Shown here: piece by piece, positions 43,232 through 52,190 of the stretch
Layout: every line of letters begins with the position of its first letter
Position numbering within the stretch: the stretch's first letter is position 1
Assembly: GCA_963756515.1 (NCBI GenBank)
Contig: CAVWNV010000002.1
Location: 372,001-436,000 of the forward strand
Length of the DNA: 64,000 nucleotides
Source: Bog-756 sp963756515
GTDB lineage: Bacteria > Actinomycetota > Acidimicrobiia > Acidimicrobiales > RAAP-2
Reading direction: 5' to 3'
The notes under the pieces: model-generated
The model's database searches: none
What the model was told of the DNA's origin: nothing
The model's input: only the letters and a program-made list of their open reading frames with translations
Position numbers and translations under genes: made by a program

Positions 43232-44491
43232 ATGATTTTGAAACCTATCGGACGGCGGATACTGATCGTTGTTGGCGGAACGGCGTTGTTGGTGGGCCTG
43301 GCCGTGGCGATTCCCTCTGCTTCACCGGCCGAAGCGACGACGACGCCCTATACCGTGGCTATCGCAGGGTGCTTCAAGCAACCTGCACCCAGTGACGGCA
43401 CACCTGCCATCGGGGCCTACGTCGAGGTCCAAGCTTACGGCTTGCCTTCCAGCGCCTATCTCGTAGGGTCCAACGGAATTCCCAATACGGTGTTCTATGT
43501 CCAGGGTGGAAACCAAGTCCAGCCCACTGGAACTCCGTGGCCCGCAGCCCCCCGCAACGGGGTCCCTTCGGGCGCCGCCGGAATCCTCGGCCTGAGCGGC
43601 GAGGCGAGTATCCAAGTCGCGTACTTAACGCAACAGAACACCGTGGCCCGGCTCCCCGTCGTCCACGTAACGATTCCCGACGGTGCCACCTGCAGCACAT
43701 CCAATGTCACCTCGATCGGTACGCCCCCTGGCGCGGTTACCGCGCCAGTTGTGGGTATTGCGAGCACCAGTGACAACCTCGGGTACTGGCTCGCCGGCGC
43801 CGATGGCCGCGTCTACGGCTTCGGAGATGCACTCAACTTCGCCACTTCAAGTGGCTCCCTCGATTTCAGCGCGCCGATATTGAACCACCCGATCGTGGGG
43901 ATTGCTGGAACTCCCTCCGGCAACGGCTACTGGCTGGTGGCCTCGGACGGCGGGGTGTTCACATACGGCGACGCGGGATTCTACGGATCGACGGGAGGCA
44001 TGCGTCTCAATCAACCCATCGTGGGAATGGTACCGACGCCGGATGGCGGGGGCTATTGGTTGGTGGCATCTGATGGAGGGGTTTTCTCTTTCGGCGATGC
44101 TGTCTTCTATGGCTCGATGGGCGGCTCTCACCTGAATCAGCCCATCGTGGGGATGGCCGCCGATGATGCCACGGCGGGATATTGGCTCGTGGCCAGCGAT
44201 GGTGGAATCTTCAGCTTCAATGCGCCGTTTGAGGGATCGACTGGGTCCATGCGCCTCAATCAGCCCATCGTCGGCATGGAAGCAGCGACCAACGGATCGG
44301 GATATCGGTTTGTTGCTTCTGACGGGGGTGTCTTCTGCTTCAACGAGCCCTTCTCCGGGTCGACGGGCAGCATGCACCTCAATCAGCCCGTCGTTAGCAT
44401 GGCGGCCTCGGGCACCAACGGTTACTGGTTGGCAGCCGAGGACGGTGGGATCTTCAGCTTCGCTGCGCCCTTCTACGGAAGTACGGGTTAG
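43232..44491 (+). CDS. exported GYWLVASDGG-repeat protein
   Basis: 419 residues from ATG 43232 (GGAGG upstream). A signal peptide (about 5-35) precedes a unique beta-rich domain of about 150 residues with Cys residues (AIAGCFKQ, GATCSTSN). About six repeats of roughly 42 residues follow, with GYWLVASDGGVF, FYGSTG and LNQPIVGM. The last units change FGDA to FNAP/FNEP. It is a homologue of the truncated protein at 2-769, with more divergent repeats. It is probably a surface adhesin-like or matrix protein; no enzyme motif is visible. Confidence 0.88.
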   Translation: MILKPIGRRILIVVGGTALLVGLAVAIPSASPAEATTTPYTVAIAGCFKQPAPSDGTPAIGAYVEVQAYGLPSSAYLVGSNGIPNTVFYVQGGNQVQPTGTPWPAAPRNGVPSGAAGILGLSGEASIQVAYLTQQNTVARLPVVHVTIPDGATCSTSNVTSIGTPPGAVTAPVVGIASTSDNLGYWLAGADGRVYGFGDALNFATSSGSLDFSAPILNHPIVGIAGTPSGNGYWLVASDGGVFTYGDAGFYGSTGGMRLNQPIVGMVPTPDGGGYWLVASDGGVFSFGDAVFYGSMGGSHLNQPIVGMAADDATAGYWLVASDGGIFSFNAPFEGSTGSMRLNQPIVGMEAATNGSGYRFVASDGGVFCFNEPFSGSTGSMHLNQPVVSMAASGTNGYWLAAEDGGIFSFAAPFYGSTG

Positions 44492-44725
44492 CAAGCTTCG
44501 GCCGTCCCCCATGTGCCGAGGACAGTCGGAGCGATCGGCAAGCAGCGGGCTGGGATAACGCCTCGCACTCGGCGTTCTGGCACGCTCCCCGGAATCCGAC
44601 GGCTCCCGCCAGGCGACAGGCAGCAGGAATCCGGCACGTGCGTTTGGGAAGAGGCCCGGTCACCTTGGGCCGGAGCGGTGCAGCCGACAATCGCTCTGGT
44701 CGGTATACGAATCCGGGACAGCACA

Positions 44726-46120
44726 CTACGTTCCGATGATCAGTCGGTTGAGATTCTCGATAGCCGGTTCTGAATATTCGAGGTAGCGCTTCAGCGCCGA
44801 TTGTGTCTGCGGTTCAGCCATGTGCTCACCAAGTCCTCGCGAGGCATTGAGCCGGGAACTCTCCAGCCAGGCACCCAAGTCGGCATCTCTATCCCATGCC
44901 GCCTGAGCGCGCCAGGAAATCGAACTCGAAGTGAGCCATTCGATGGCCGCGTCAGGATACGGGTTCGGTGGGCACAATCGGTTCTTTTCCTCGAGGTCCT
45001 CACGTGCGCCCTCGAGGTATCCGACAAGGGCAGCATTGAAGGTAGGTTGGCAAGTTCGAATTTGCTGCAAGGTGATCCGGTGGCGCTCGAAAATCGGGCG
45101 AGCCGGGGACACCCTGAGCCCGGCTGCCGTGCAGTCGATATGAATCTGTCGGCGGTCTGTCGGGATCGATCCCTCCTCCAGAAGGATCTGCTCACTCCCG
45201 ATGTTTCTGACTCCTCCTTGGCGGATCACATTCCGGATACGACCCAGGCTCTCTATCTCGCCCCGGCTCACCGTTGCACACCGATACATAGTGGGATCGA
45301 CAGCCGGGTCGAGGCGGATCAGTTGGCCGCAATCTTCGAGTCGAAGGAAGAGGTCGTCCACAGTCTCGGCTTCTGCTGCGGACTGCAGGTTCAGCGATAC
45401 CCCTTCCAGCAACGAACCGACCAGCTCGAGTGGCTGGGTAAACGCCCGATTGAGTAGCCAAGCGTCTCGAGGACGAATCCATCGAATCAGGTCAGGATCC
45501 ACGTCATTGTCGAGGAGCCACGTACACGCGTCCATGGCTGTCTTGCCGGCGCCGATGACTGTGAACCCACTGCCCGGAGTGCTCAAACTCACTAGGTCGT
45601 TGACGGGCATGAATCGGACGTCGGAGTCCACCGTGAAGGAAGGTGAGTGGAGTGAGGGGACGGGTGTTTCGAGGTAGGTGGCATCAATCAGCTTCTGGCG
45701 GACATGGACTTCGGTTATCTCGCCAGTGAGCCGGGACTCAAATTGGTGAGTGCCGGATTGTTCACCGAGGTAGTCGCACATACCGAAGAACCGGACTTGT
45801 CCCGACGGAAGGAACTGCTCATCCAGCACTCGCTGGAAGTAATCGAGGATCTCGACCCCTGTGACCCGTTCGTACATTCCGGCATTCGGACCCGCGACGT
45901 CAATGGAGTCACTACCCAGAACACGCGAGTTGACTCCGTAGAATGCCGCAGGTTGGTGAAGGCGGACGAACGGGTAGGCGTTGTTCCAGTGACCGCCTGG
46001 ACGGTGACGGCGATCGACCAAGACGACGTCTACGTCTGCCACAGTGATCAGTGAATCTGTGAAGGCCACACCTGCTGCGCCTGCGCCCACGACTAGGTAG
46101 TCGGTCTCTATCGTCGCCAT
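44726..46120 (-). CDS. FAD/NAD(P)-binding flavoprotein, monooxygenase-like
   Basis: 464 residues. The N-terminal FAD motif reads DYLVVGAGAAGVAFTDSLI, then DRRHRPGGHWNNAYPFVRLH, and a second dinucleotide site is FTVIGAGKTAMDACTWLL. This is the arrangement of flavin monooxygenase-like and NAD(P)-dependent hydroxylating flavoproteins. A soluble oxidoreductase; the substrate is not predictable. It is divergent from the TetR gene, 617 bases away. Confidence 0.85.
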   Translation of the reverse strand: MATIETDYLVVGAGAAGVAFTDSLITVADVDVVLVDRRHRPGGHWNNAYPFVRLHQPAAFYGVNSRVLGSDSIDVAGPNAGMYERVTGVEILDYFQRVLDEQFLPSGQVRFFGMCDYLGEQSGTHQFESRLTGEITEVHVRQKLIDATYLETPVPSLHSPSFTVDSDVRFMPVNDLVSLSTPGSGFTVIGAGKTAMDACTWLLDNDVDPDLIRWIRPRDAWLLNRAFTQPLELVGSLLEGVSLNLQSAAEAETVDDLFLRLEDCGQLIRLDPAVDPTMYRCATVSRGEIESLGRIRNVIRQGGVRNIGSEQILLEEGSIPTDRRQIHIDCTAAGLRVSPARPIFERHRITLQQIRTCQPTFNAALVGYLEGAREDLEEKNRLCPPNPYPDAAIEWLTSSSISWRAQAAWDRDADLGAWLESSRLNASRGLGEHMAEPQTQSALKRYLEYSEPAIENLNRLIIGT

Positions 46121-46737
46121 AGTTCGAATGGTAATTCAACGCATCATTGACGCTGACTGCCGGGTGCTTGAGCAGCCGTCTACCCCCTCCGGTCGGGGGA
46201 AGTAGGCCCACTCGTCTGGTGCACTCGGGTGGCGCTCCGTCAGGCAGTCAGGGCGCCCTGCCCGGGCTCCGGTCGCTGATGACTGGTCATTATCGCTCAG
46301 GAGTCCTGACCCGCCGGGTGCCCTCAAGGTGCGGTACGGCGCAGGGCATAAGCGCCATCTACCCGGCGTGTGGAAGCAAGGCGTCGGCCAGTCGGGTCGC
46401 GGAGAGCCGATCTCACTCGGATCATCCAGTCGCAGGTGGGATCGGCAAGACCATCCCGCTCCGCTCGTTTTGCTTGCCGCCACGGTCGCGGTCACGGTCA
46501 CCGGCGGTCGGCAGAGACGGCTCGCTTCTGGGCACCGAAGAGTACGAACTCGTCGATGACCTGACCTTCTACCTATTTGGGGACCATGCCCGACATGCCT
46601 GGTCGGATACGGGCGATGACCGCCCATCAACCGCGGTGCGGGGCACCCTGGATCACGCTGAGCGGCACCTCATCCCCGATGGCCGACCGGTACCAGATTG
46701 ATGGCATCCCTATTGACATCTATTACCTATTCATGGC
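46121..46737. other. gap with a possible gene remnant and promoter
   Basis: No complete gene is convincing here. The plus-strand frame ending at 46701 encodes about 50 protein-like residues at its end (GTEEYELVDDLTFYLFGDHA, then TLDHAERHLIPDGRPV) after an unlikely Arg/Ser/Pro-rich start, so it may be a 5'-decayed gene. AT-rich sequence with TTGACA at 46713-46718 just before the TetR gene is a candidate -35 element. Confidence 0.3.
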
Positions 46738-47340
46738 ATGCTGCATGACATGAATCAGAAGCGGGCCTATTCCATGGACGTCCGTGGCAGGCAGGCTGCA
46801 GACACCCGTCGACGCATCCTCGAGGCTACGCAAGAGTTGTTTGCGGTCAAGGCCGGCGAGTTCACCTTGGAGAACGTTGCCGCCGCGACGGGGACGAGCG
46901 TTCGGACAGTCCTCCGTGTCTTCGGGAGCAAAGAAGCCCTCATCCTGGAGGCAATGGGCTCGTTCCGTGCCACCGTGCCGGCTCGGGACGAGTTGCCTAG
47001 TTCCGTCGGCGAAGCCGTGGCCACCCTCGTGGATGACTACGAAGTGATAGGCGATCGAGTCATCGGCATGCTGAGCGAGGAGCACCGGATCCCCGGGCTC
47101 GAGGTGGTGGCCGCCGAGGGCCGGCAAGGTCATCGGGAGTGGGTCGAGGCGGCCTTCGACGAGCAGCTGGTACTTTCGTCGTCCCCCGATCGCGAAGCCG
47201 CCTTGATGGCGGTTATCGCTGCCACTGACGTCTATGTCTGGAAACTTCTCCGCCGCGACCTGGGGCTCGACCGAGAGCAGGCGCAGGCGGCCATCGAACT
47301 GCTGGTGACGGGCGCACTCGTCAACGACAAGGGGGAATGA
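46738..47340 (+). CDS. TetR-family transcriptional regulator
   Basis: 200 residues (ATG 46750 or 46774 are alternative starts). The HTH is TRRRILEATQELFAVKAGEF followed by TLENVAAATGTSVRTVLRVF, then a helical ligand domain. The stop lies three bases before the glycosyltransferase ATG, so the pair forms an operon, an arrangement seen for drug-modifying glycosyltransferases under local control. The DNA target was not identified. Confidence 0.9.
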   Translation: MLHDMNQKRAYSMDVRGRQAADTRRRILEATQELFAVKAGEFTLENVAAATGTSVRTVLRVFGSKEALILEAMGSFRATVPARDELPSSVGEAVATLVDDYEVIGDRVIGMLSEEHRIPGLEVVAAEGRQGHREWVEAAFDEQLVLSSSPDREAALMAVIAATDVYVWKLLRRDLGLDREQAQAAIELLVTGALVNDKGE

Positions 47341-47343
47341 GGG

Positions 47344-48507
47344 ATGGCACGCATCATGTGGGCATGTTGGGGCGGTGGGGGGAATCTCACCCCAAGCACC
47401 GGCATTGCCCAGGCACTCGACCGACGAGGGCACGACGTCCGCTTTCACGGTCGATCGGAGATGGTACCCCGGGTCCATGCGGCAGGGCTGACCGCAACCG
47501 CGCTGAACAACGCCCGCAAGGACCTCGATCGATACGCCTTTCACCCCATGGCAACGGTGTTCGGCTACACGAGTTCACCGGCTGTCGGCGAGGAGTTGGT
47601 CACCGTGGCGCACGACGAGGATCCTGACGTTGTGGTCATCGACGCCATGTTCAGCGCCGCGCTCGACGTCGCTCCACAACTCGACCGCCCGACCGCCCGA
47701 CCGCCCGACCGCCCGACCGCCCGACCGCCCGACCGCGGTCATGCTGCACACGTTCTTCGACCAGTTACTGGATGGGTGGCGGGCAAATTTCGCCATACAG
47801 GGCGAGTCACGACAGCGTGCCGGCTTCGCCGGTCTGCCCGACCTGGACACCCTGTGGGGTGACCAAAATCTATTCCATGTGAACACGTTCAGTGTGTTCG
47901 ATGGGGAGCCGGCCACATCGTGGAAGCACGTCGTACACGGAGCGCCCGTGTTGAGCTCCGAACGCCGAGCTGTGCCGACCAATCTCCCTTGGGATGACGA
48001 TGACCCGACGCCCATCGTGCTCCTCAGCTTCAGCACCGTTCCCGAGCAGCGCAGCCCAGAGATGCTGCAGCGCGCCCTCGATGCACTTGGTCAACTGCCC
48101 GTGCACGTTGTTGCCACGACGGGTGACATCGTCGATCCTGCGGAACTTGCGGCGCCGAAGAATTCCTTCCTCGTCGCCTTCGCAGACCACGACGCCTTGA
48201 TGGACCGTGCCGCACTCGTCCCTGCCATGGGGGCCACGGGACGACCATGCGGGCGCTGCACCACGGGCTCCCCATGGTGGGTTTGCCGGCCAAGGGAGCC
48301 GACCAGGCCCTAATCGCGAGCCTGCTCGAAGAGTGGAACGTCGGCCGGGCCCTTCCCAGCGATGCCGGCGTCGGCCAGATCAGGGCAGCTGTCGAGGCCG
48401 TTCTGGCCGATCCCCGCTGCCGAGCGGAAGCGGAACAACGGTCGTTGGCCTTCGGCGAACTCGACGGTGCTGAAATCGCAGCCACTTCGTTGGAGTCACT
48501 CTGCTGA
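47344..48507 (+). pseudogene. MGT-type glycosyltransferase broken by two frameshifts
   Basis: Three successive frames together encode one macrolide-glycosyltransferase-like protein: 47344 to about 47690 (WACWGGGGNLTPSTGIAQAL, then DVRFHGRSEMVPRVHAAGL), about 47737-48215 in the next frame (VMLHTFFDQLLDGWRANFAI, IVLLSFSTVPEQRSPEML, VHVVATTGD) and about 48216-48507 back in the first frame (CHGGHGTTMRALHHGLPMVG, the UDP-sugar motif). The first break is at an 8-bp tandem repeat, the second looks like loss of one C near 48215. As given it cannot make a whole enzyme; phase variation, mutation or sequencing error are all possible. Confidence 0.75.
47682..47736 (+). repeat. 8-bp tandem repeat (CGACCGCC, 6.9 copies) inside the glycosyltransferase
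   Basis: Six perfect CGACCGCC units and a partial seventh. Because 8 is not a multiple of 3, each gain or loss shifts the reading frame. One extra unit, or two fewer, would join the first and second segments of the glycosyltransferase in frame. Confidence 0.9.
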
Positions 48508-48543
48508 CTGGTCAGGATGACCGTGGATCCTGCAGCCGTGGAG

Positions 48544-48801
48544 CTACGGACCCGGTTGGGGTGATGCCAGACTGTCGACCCGGTTGAATGCGCCGAGCAT
48601 GGCGGCCGCCCGGATGCCATAGGTGCTCAGTCCGAGGAAGTACGTGTCAACACCACCATCCGCCCGAGGCACACGATGCGCCCGCACGACACCCATGCGG
48701 GACAGCTGGTCGACGACTGACGGCATCTCATTCCAAACCGCATTTTTGTTGGCCGAGGTTCCGGCAAGAATCGCCCGCTTCTGTTCTGGCGTGTACTTCA
48801 T
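48544..48801 (-). CDS. small uncharacterised protein
   Basis: 85 residues, basic N-terminal half (MKYTPEQKRAILAGTSANKN) then QLSRMGVVRAHRVPRADGGV and a Gly/Ala-rich end. It has no membrane segment. It could be a small winged-helix-like protein, but no family is recognised and no ribosome site is obvious. The plus-strand region 48802-49180 holds nothing convincing. Confidence 0.4.
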   Translation of the reverse strand: MKYTPEQKRAILAGTSANKNAVWNEMPSVVDQLSRMGVVRAHRVPRADGGVDTYFLGLSTYGIRAAAMLGAFNRVDSLASPQPGP

Positions 48802-49180
48802 GATTCAGATCGTAAGCACATGAACGATCGCAATAGGTGGATAGGTCAAAGCCAAGAAACTGTCATCACGAGCACATGCGACTTGACCCGCCTGGTGGGA
48901 GATTCGAAGCCTGTGGATCCTCGTCGCAACTCGCGTCGCTGAGTAGGTTGGGAGCGTTGGGATCAGCGCCCTTTGGTCAGGACCCGGACCACTTGATTGC
49001 GGCGGGAATGAGGAATCTGGTCGGGCTTCGAGCGCATGCTGCTCTATTTCGAGGCACCCAGGCTGCCGTTGACATCGGAAAGCACTTACGACCCCACTGG
49101 TAGGCCCCGAGGCGGAATAGCGGGCTGGAGAAAGGAAGTCCTCCTTGCCGTCAGGTAGTGACGATGGTGGAATGGGAGCT

Positions 49181-49390
49181 ATGGACGAGTTGGAAGTAGC
49201 TGAGCCATCGCCGAGTCTCGTAGCTGTGATCGTTGGTCACTTCTTGGTTGGACTGTTGGTGGTGTTGGTCACCAAGAGTCTGTTCCGGCAGAAGTTCGTG
49301 GTGGCTGTAGTGGCCGGGCTCCTCGCGCTCGCAGCACATCACAACTTCGATGCCCCGGTCGCACGGAAACTGAGCGAACTGGGTCTGTAG
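49181..49390 (+). CDS. small membrane protein
   Basis: 69 residues from ATG 49181 (GGGAG directly upstream). An acidic N-terminus (MDELEVAEPSPS) precedes two closely spaced hydrophobic segments (about 14-32 and 39-54) and a short tail ending VARKLSELGL. No family recognised; it stands alone. Confidence 0.45.
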   Translation: MDELEVAEPSPSLVAVIVGHFLVGLLVVLVTKSLFRQKFVVAVVAGLLALAAHHNFDAPVARKLSELGL

Positions 49391-49509
49391 CGCAGGCGCA
49401 CTGCTGCACGGACTTCGTCCCCTCGCATTGCCCGCGGCGACTAGCTCCGTTGCGCCATGGGCACTTTGGTACCAGTGGAAAGCCCAGGAGCTAGACGGGT
49501 GTGTGGAAG

Positions 49510-49716
49510 TCATCTGCTCAGGCGTTTTGAACCGGTGACGACACCTGCCCTGGGCCTCGACGCCGCGCTCCGGAATCCAACCGATAGCAAGCAGAATCCG
49601 AGGAGCTGTAGGCCCTTCGTAACAGGAATCGCAATGCTGACCTTGCCCTCATAGGGAAGGCTGATTACCCGATGTGCCCAGTAGTACGTGACGGACACCA
49701 GCCAAATCGCAAACAC
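49510..49716 (-). CDS. possible small membrane protein
   Basis: A 68-residue frame with two hydrophobic stretches (MFAIWLVSVTYYWAHRVI; GLQLLGFCLLSVGF) and a basic tail. No ribosome site and no known relatives; it is listed because the 480-bp gap 49391-49877 contains nothing better. Confidence 0.2.
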   Translation of the reverse strand: MFAIWLVSVTYYWAHRVISLPYEGKVSIAIPVTKGLQLLGFCLLSVGFRSAASRPRAGVVTGSKRLSR

Positions 49717-49877
49717 AAGATTGGCCGTTGGCTATAGCTGAGCGTGTACGCAGCCCCGAAGATCTCGTTGCTCTAGCCGTACGATCCTGGTGCGCCACAA
49801 CTGACCACCCTCGGCACGGCACTCCGCGGGACGGCCGAACTAGGTTCGTTCTCGCTGCGTGTACTCAACTGTTTCAT

Positions 49878-50360
49878 TCATCCGGCCCATTGCGCCGTCC
49901 ATTCGCCGGCCTCCTGCCCGGTGATGACATTGAGTCGATTCCAGGTGTTGATGGCCGCTATGCAGATGACCAGCGCAGCCAGAGCCTGATCGTCGTGGTG
50001 CTTGGCCGCCTCTTCGAACACCGCATCGGGAACCGGTTCGGCCTGATCGGCCAGTCGGGTCCCTGCCTCGGCCAAGGCCAGCGCGGCCCGCTCGGCGTCG
50101 GTGAAATACGGGGCGTCCCGCCAGGCGGCCAGGGTGAAGAGGCGCTCGTCCGTCTCACCGGCCTTCTTCGCTCCGCGGGTGTGCATGTCCAGGCAGACGG
50201 CACAGCCATTGATCTGGCTGGACCGCAGGTTCACGAGTTCCAGCGTTCTTTGCGGGAGACCGGCCTGCCTGGCCGCCTCGTTGGCTGCCTCGGAGAGACC
50301 CTGGAGCGCGTCGAGTACGCCGGGCACGCTGAGGGCCGGATTGGATATTCGGGATGGCAT
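49878..50360 (-). CDS. carboxymuconolactone decarboxylase/AhpD-like protein
   Basis: 160 residues. The AhpD-like redox centre is INGCAVCLDMHTRGAKKAGE (C-x2-C followed by His). Length and helical pattern match the CMD family of peroxidase-type proteins. It is divergent from an ECF41-type sigma factor, the exact neighbour expected of that sigma group, and an ECF41-like promoter motif precedes it. It is therefore probably the sigma factor's target, acting in oxidative or thiol chemistry. Confidence 0.92.
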   Translation of the reverse strand: MPSRISNPALSVPGVLDALQGLSEAANEAARQAGLPQRTLELVNLRSSQINGCAVCLDMHTRGAKKAGETDERLFTLAAWRDAPYFTDAERAALALAEAGTRLADQAEPVPDAVFEEAAKHHDDQALAALVICIAAINTWNRLNVITGQEAGEWTAQWAG

Positions 50361-50407
50361 GGCGACTCCTTGTCGAAGTGGATGGGATCGATAACGTCAC
50401 CCCCATT

Positions 50408-50434
50408 GACACCCGGCAACTCGGGAGTGTGACC
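50408..50434 (-). promoter_or_regulatory. ECF41-like promoter of the CMD gene
   Basis: On the minus strand GGTCACA (50434-50428), a 16-base spacer and TGTC (50411-50408) lie about 50-75 bases before the CMD start. This fits the ECF41 pattern of TGTCACA, 16 bases and CGTC with one change in the -35 element and one or two in the -10. Confidence 0.55.
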
Positions 50435-50564
50435 GTCCCGCGCAATACCACCCCTGATCAGCGGTTTTGTGAGTCTGTGCCTCTCCAGACATCCGGTTCG
50501 CCGGTTCGGGGCTCGTAAGACAGCGGCGAGCCCAGTGTCGCCTGCGGCGTGGTCCACCTCTTTC

Positions 50565-50591
50565 TGTCACATCGGGGTCCCCGGTGGGGTC
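50565..50591 (+). promoter_or_regulatory. ECF41-like promoter of the sigma gene
   Basis: A perfect ECF41 -35 element TGTCACA (50565-50571), a 16-base spacer and GGTC (50588-50591, one change from CGTC), 34 bases before the sigma ATG. It suggests autoregulation. Confidence 0.6.
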
Positions 50592-50624
50592 ATGGTGGTG
50601 ACCCTTTCGGCGAGGATGTGTGTA

Positions 50625-51515
50625 ATGGACGAGAAGGACTGGCTGGCGGAGCGATTCGAGGAGCAGAGGACCCACCTGCGGGCGGTCGCCTACCGCATGC
50701 TGGGCTCGCTGGCCGAGGCCGATGATGCTGTCCAGGACGCCTGGGTGCGAGCGAGTCGGGCCGACGTGAACAAGATTGAGAACCTCGGTGGGTGGCTGAC
50801 GACGATCGTCGCCCGCGTGTGTCTCAACATGCTCCGCTCACGCAAGGTCCGGCGTGAGAAATCCATGGAGTTCCACCTCCCCGATCCGGTGATCAGCCCA
50901 GCCGGCGAGCTTGGCCCAGAGGAGGAGGTGCTACTGGCAGACTCGGTCGGCCTGGCTCTCCTCGTCGTGCTCGACGCTTTGACCCCCGCCGAGCGTCTGG
51001 CTTTCGTTCTCCACGACATGTTCGACCTGTCCTTCGAGGAGATCGCGCCAATGGTGGGTCGATCGCCGGCTGCGGCGAGGCAGCTGGCGAGCAGGGCACG
51101 GCGCCGGGTCAAAGGCTCTGTGATCCCCGACCCCGACCTCGCTCGTCAGCAGGCGGTGGTCGACGCCTTCTTTTCGGCGGCCCGCGGCGGTGACTTGGAC
51201 GCGCTAGTCGCCCTGCTCCACCCCGATGTCGTCCTGCACGCCGATTTGGGCCCGAGCCGCCCGACTACGTCCATGGTGGTCCGCGGCGCAGCGGCCGTGG
51301 CCAGGCAGGCGCGCCTGGGCGCCCATCCGGCGGCACTACTCCATCCGGCACTGATCAACGGGGCGGCTGGTGTCGTGATCACGCTGGATGGGCGGCCGCA
51401 CGCCGTGATGGCCTTCACCATCGTCAATGACCAGATCGCCGAGCTCGACGTGATCGCCGATCCTGAACGCGTCCGCAGAGTCGCCGCGGCTGTCCTTGGG
51501 GGCGAACAGCCTTGA
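50625..51515 (+). CDS. ECF41-group RNA polymerase sigma factor with SnoaL-like C-terminus
   Basis: 296 residues from ATG 50625 (GAGGA nine bases upstream; the frame is open earlier but that part covers the promoter). Region 2 reads HLRAVAYRMLGSLAEADDAV, region 4 TPAERLAFVLHDMFDLSFEE and RSPAAARQLASRARRRVKG. A C-terminal extension of about 110 residues (VDAFFSAARGGDLDALVALL, then VMAFTIVNDQIAELDVIADP) is the SnoaL-like domain that in ECF41 proteins replaces a separate anti-sigma factor. SigJ of mycobacteria is related. The divergent CMD gene and promoter motifs support the group. Confidence 0.92.
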   Translation: MDEKDWLAERFEEQRTHLRAVAYRMLGSLAEADDAVQDAWVRASRADVNKIENLGGWLTTIVARVCLNMLRSRKVRREKSMEFHLPDPVISPAGELGPEEEVLLADSVGLALLVVLDALTPAERLAFVLHDMFDLSFEEIAPMVGRSPAAARQLASRARRRVKGSVIPDPDLARQQAVVDAFFSAARGGDLDALVALLHPDVVLHADLGPSRPTTSMVVRGAAAVARQARLGAHPAALLHPALINGAAGVVITLDGRPHAVMAFTIVNDQIAELDVIADPERVRRVAAAVLGGEQP

Positions 51516-51596
51516 GGCGGACAAGCGGGCATTTCGTCCAATGGCCAAAGACTCGGATTGGGCTCAGACCTCTGCTGATTCGGGTGGAATCGGGGT

Positions 51597-52190
51597 TTAC
51601 CCGAGCCGTCGCTCAGTGCCACGTCGGAACCACGGGGTCCAGTAAAGAAGAGCAAGACCGAGGCCAATGATGCCGATGAGGAGCAGGGCAAACGCCAGGA
51701 TGGCGAACGGCGCGGTGCTCTGCACGACGAGGGACGGTCCGTGCACAAAGTACCGGGACGGAGGCGCCATGGGCCCGGGACCGAACAGGCGAGTCGATCC
51801 GGGTACCTCCAGGATCCGGCGCACCGGGGCGGCGACGGCGGTGCTGTGACGACCGACGATGAGTGCGGCGGCGCCCACAGCCGTCAGGAACGCGGCCGCT
51901 ACCAACGCCAGTGTCAGGGCCGGTCGATACCAACGCCGATGCCCCCGTCCGGCGAGTGGAGGCGGGGACCACGCGGCGGTACGAGCAGTTACACCTCGAG
52001 CACCCGCCCAAGCTGCCGCAAAACGGCGAGGTTCGAAGAGGCTGGTGCCGAGAACATCCTCTGCGGATCCTCCTTCAGCCTCGGCTTCATCGATGTCGGC
52101 TGTCAGGTCCGCAGCCATCTCATTGGCGATGGGGTCCGGGACACCTAGTCGTTTCCATTCGCGACGACATTCCTCGATGAACTCAGTCAC
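51597..52190 (-). CDS. membrane protein with HAAS/DUF1700-like N-terminus
   Basis: 197 residues. The N-terminus (EFIEECRREWKRLGVPDPIA, then EMAADLTADIDEAEAEGG) is like the helical HAAS/DUF1700 domain often paired with PadR regulators. Two transmembrane segments follow (about 90-112 and 160-182) with a Pro-rich extracytoplasmic loop. The ATG overlaps the PadR stop by four bases, so the two are co-translated. Such pairs act in envelope-stress or secretion control; the exact role is unknown. Confidence 0.75.
   Translation of the reverse strand: MTEFIEECRREWKRLGVPDPIANEMAADLTADIDEAEAEGGSAEDVLGTSLFEPRRFAAAWAGARGVTARTAAWSPPPLAGRGHRRWYRPALTLALVAAAFLTAVGAAALIVGRHSTAVAAPVRRILEVPGSTRLFGPGPMAPPSRYFVHGPSLVVQSTAPFAILAFALLLIGIIGLGLALLYWTPWFRRGTERRLG

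Noticed and set aside
47682..47736. CRISPR array
   Set aside because: Short perfect tandem units without spacers; it is an 8-bp microsatellite inside a gene. No CRISPR-like repeat-spacer pattern was found elsewhere in the window.
48837..49103. 88-residue plus-strand frame
   Set aside because: No ribosome site and no motif; composition is borderline, so not called.
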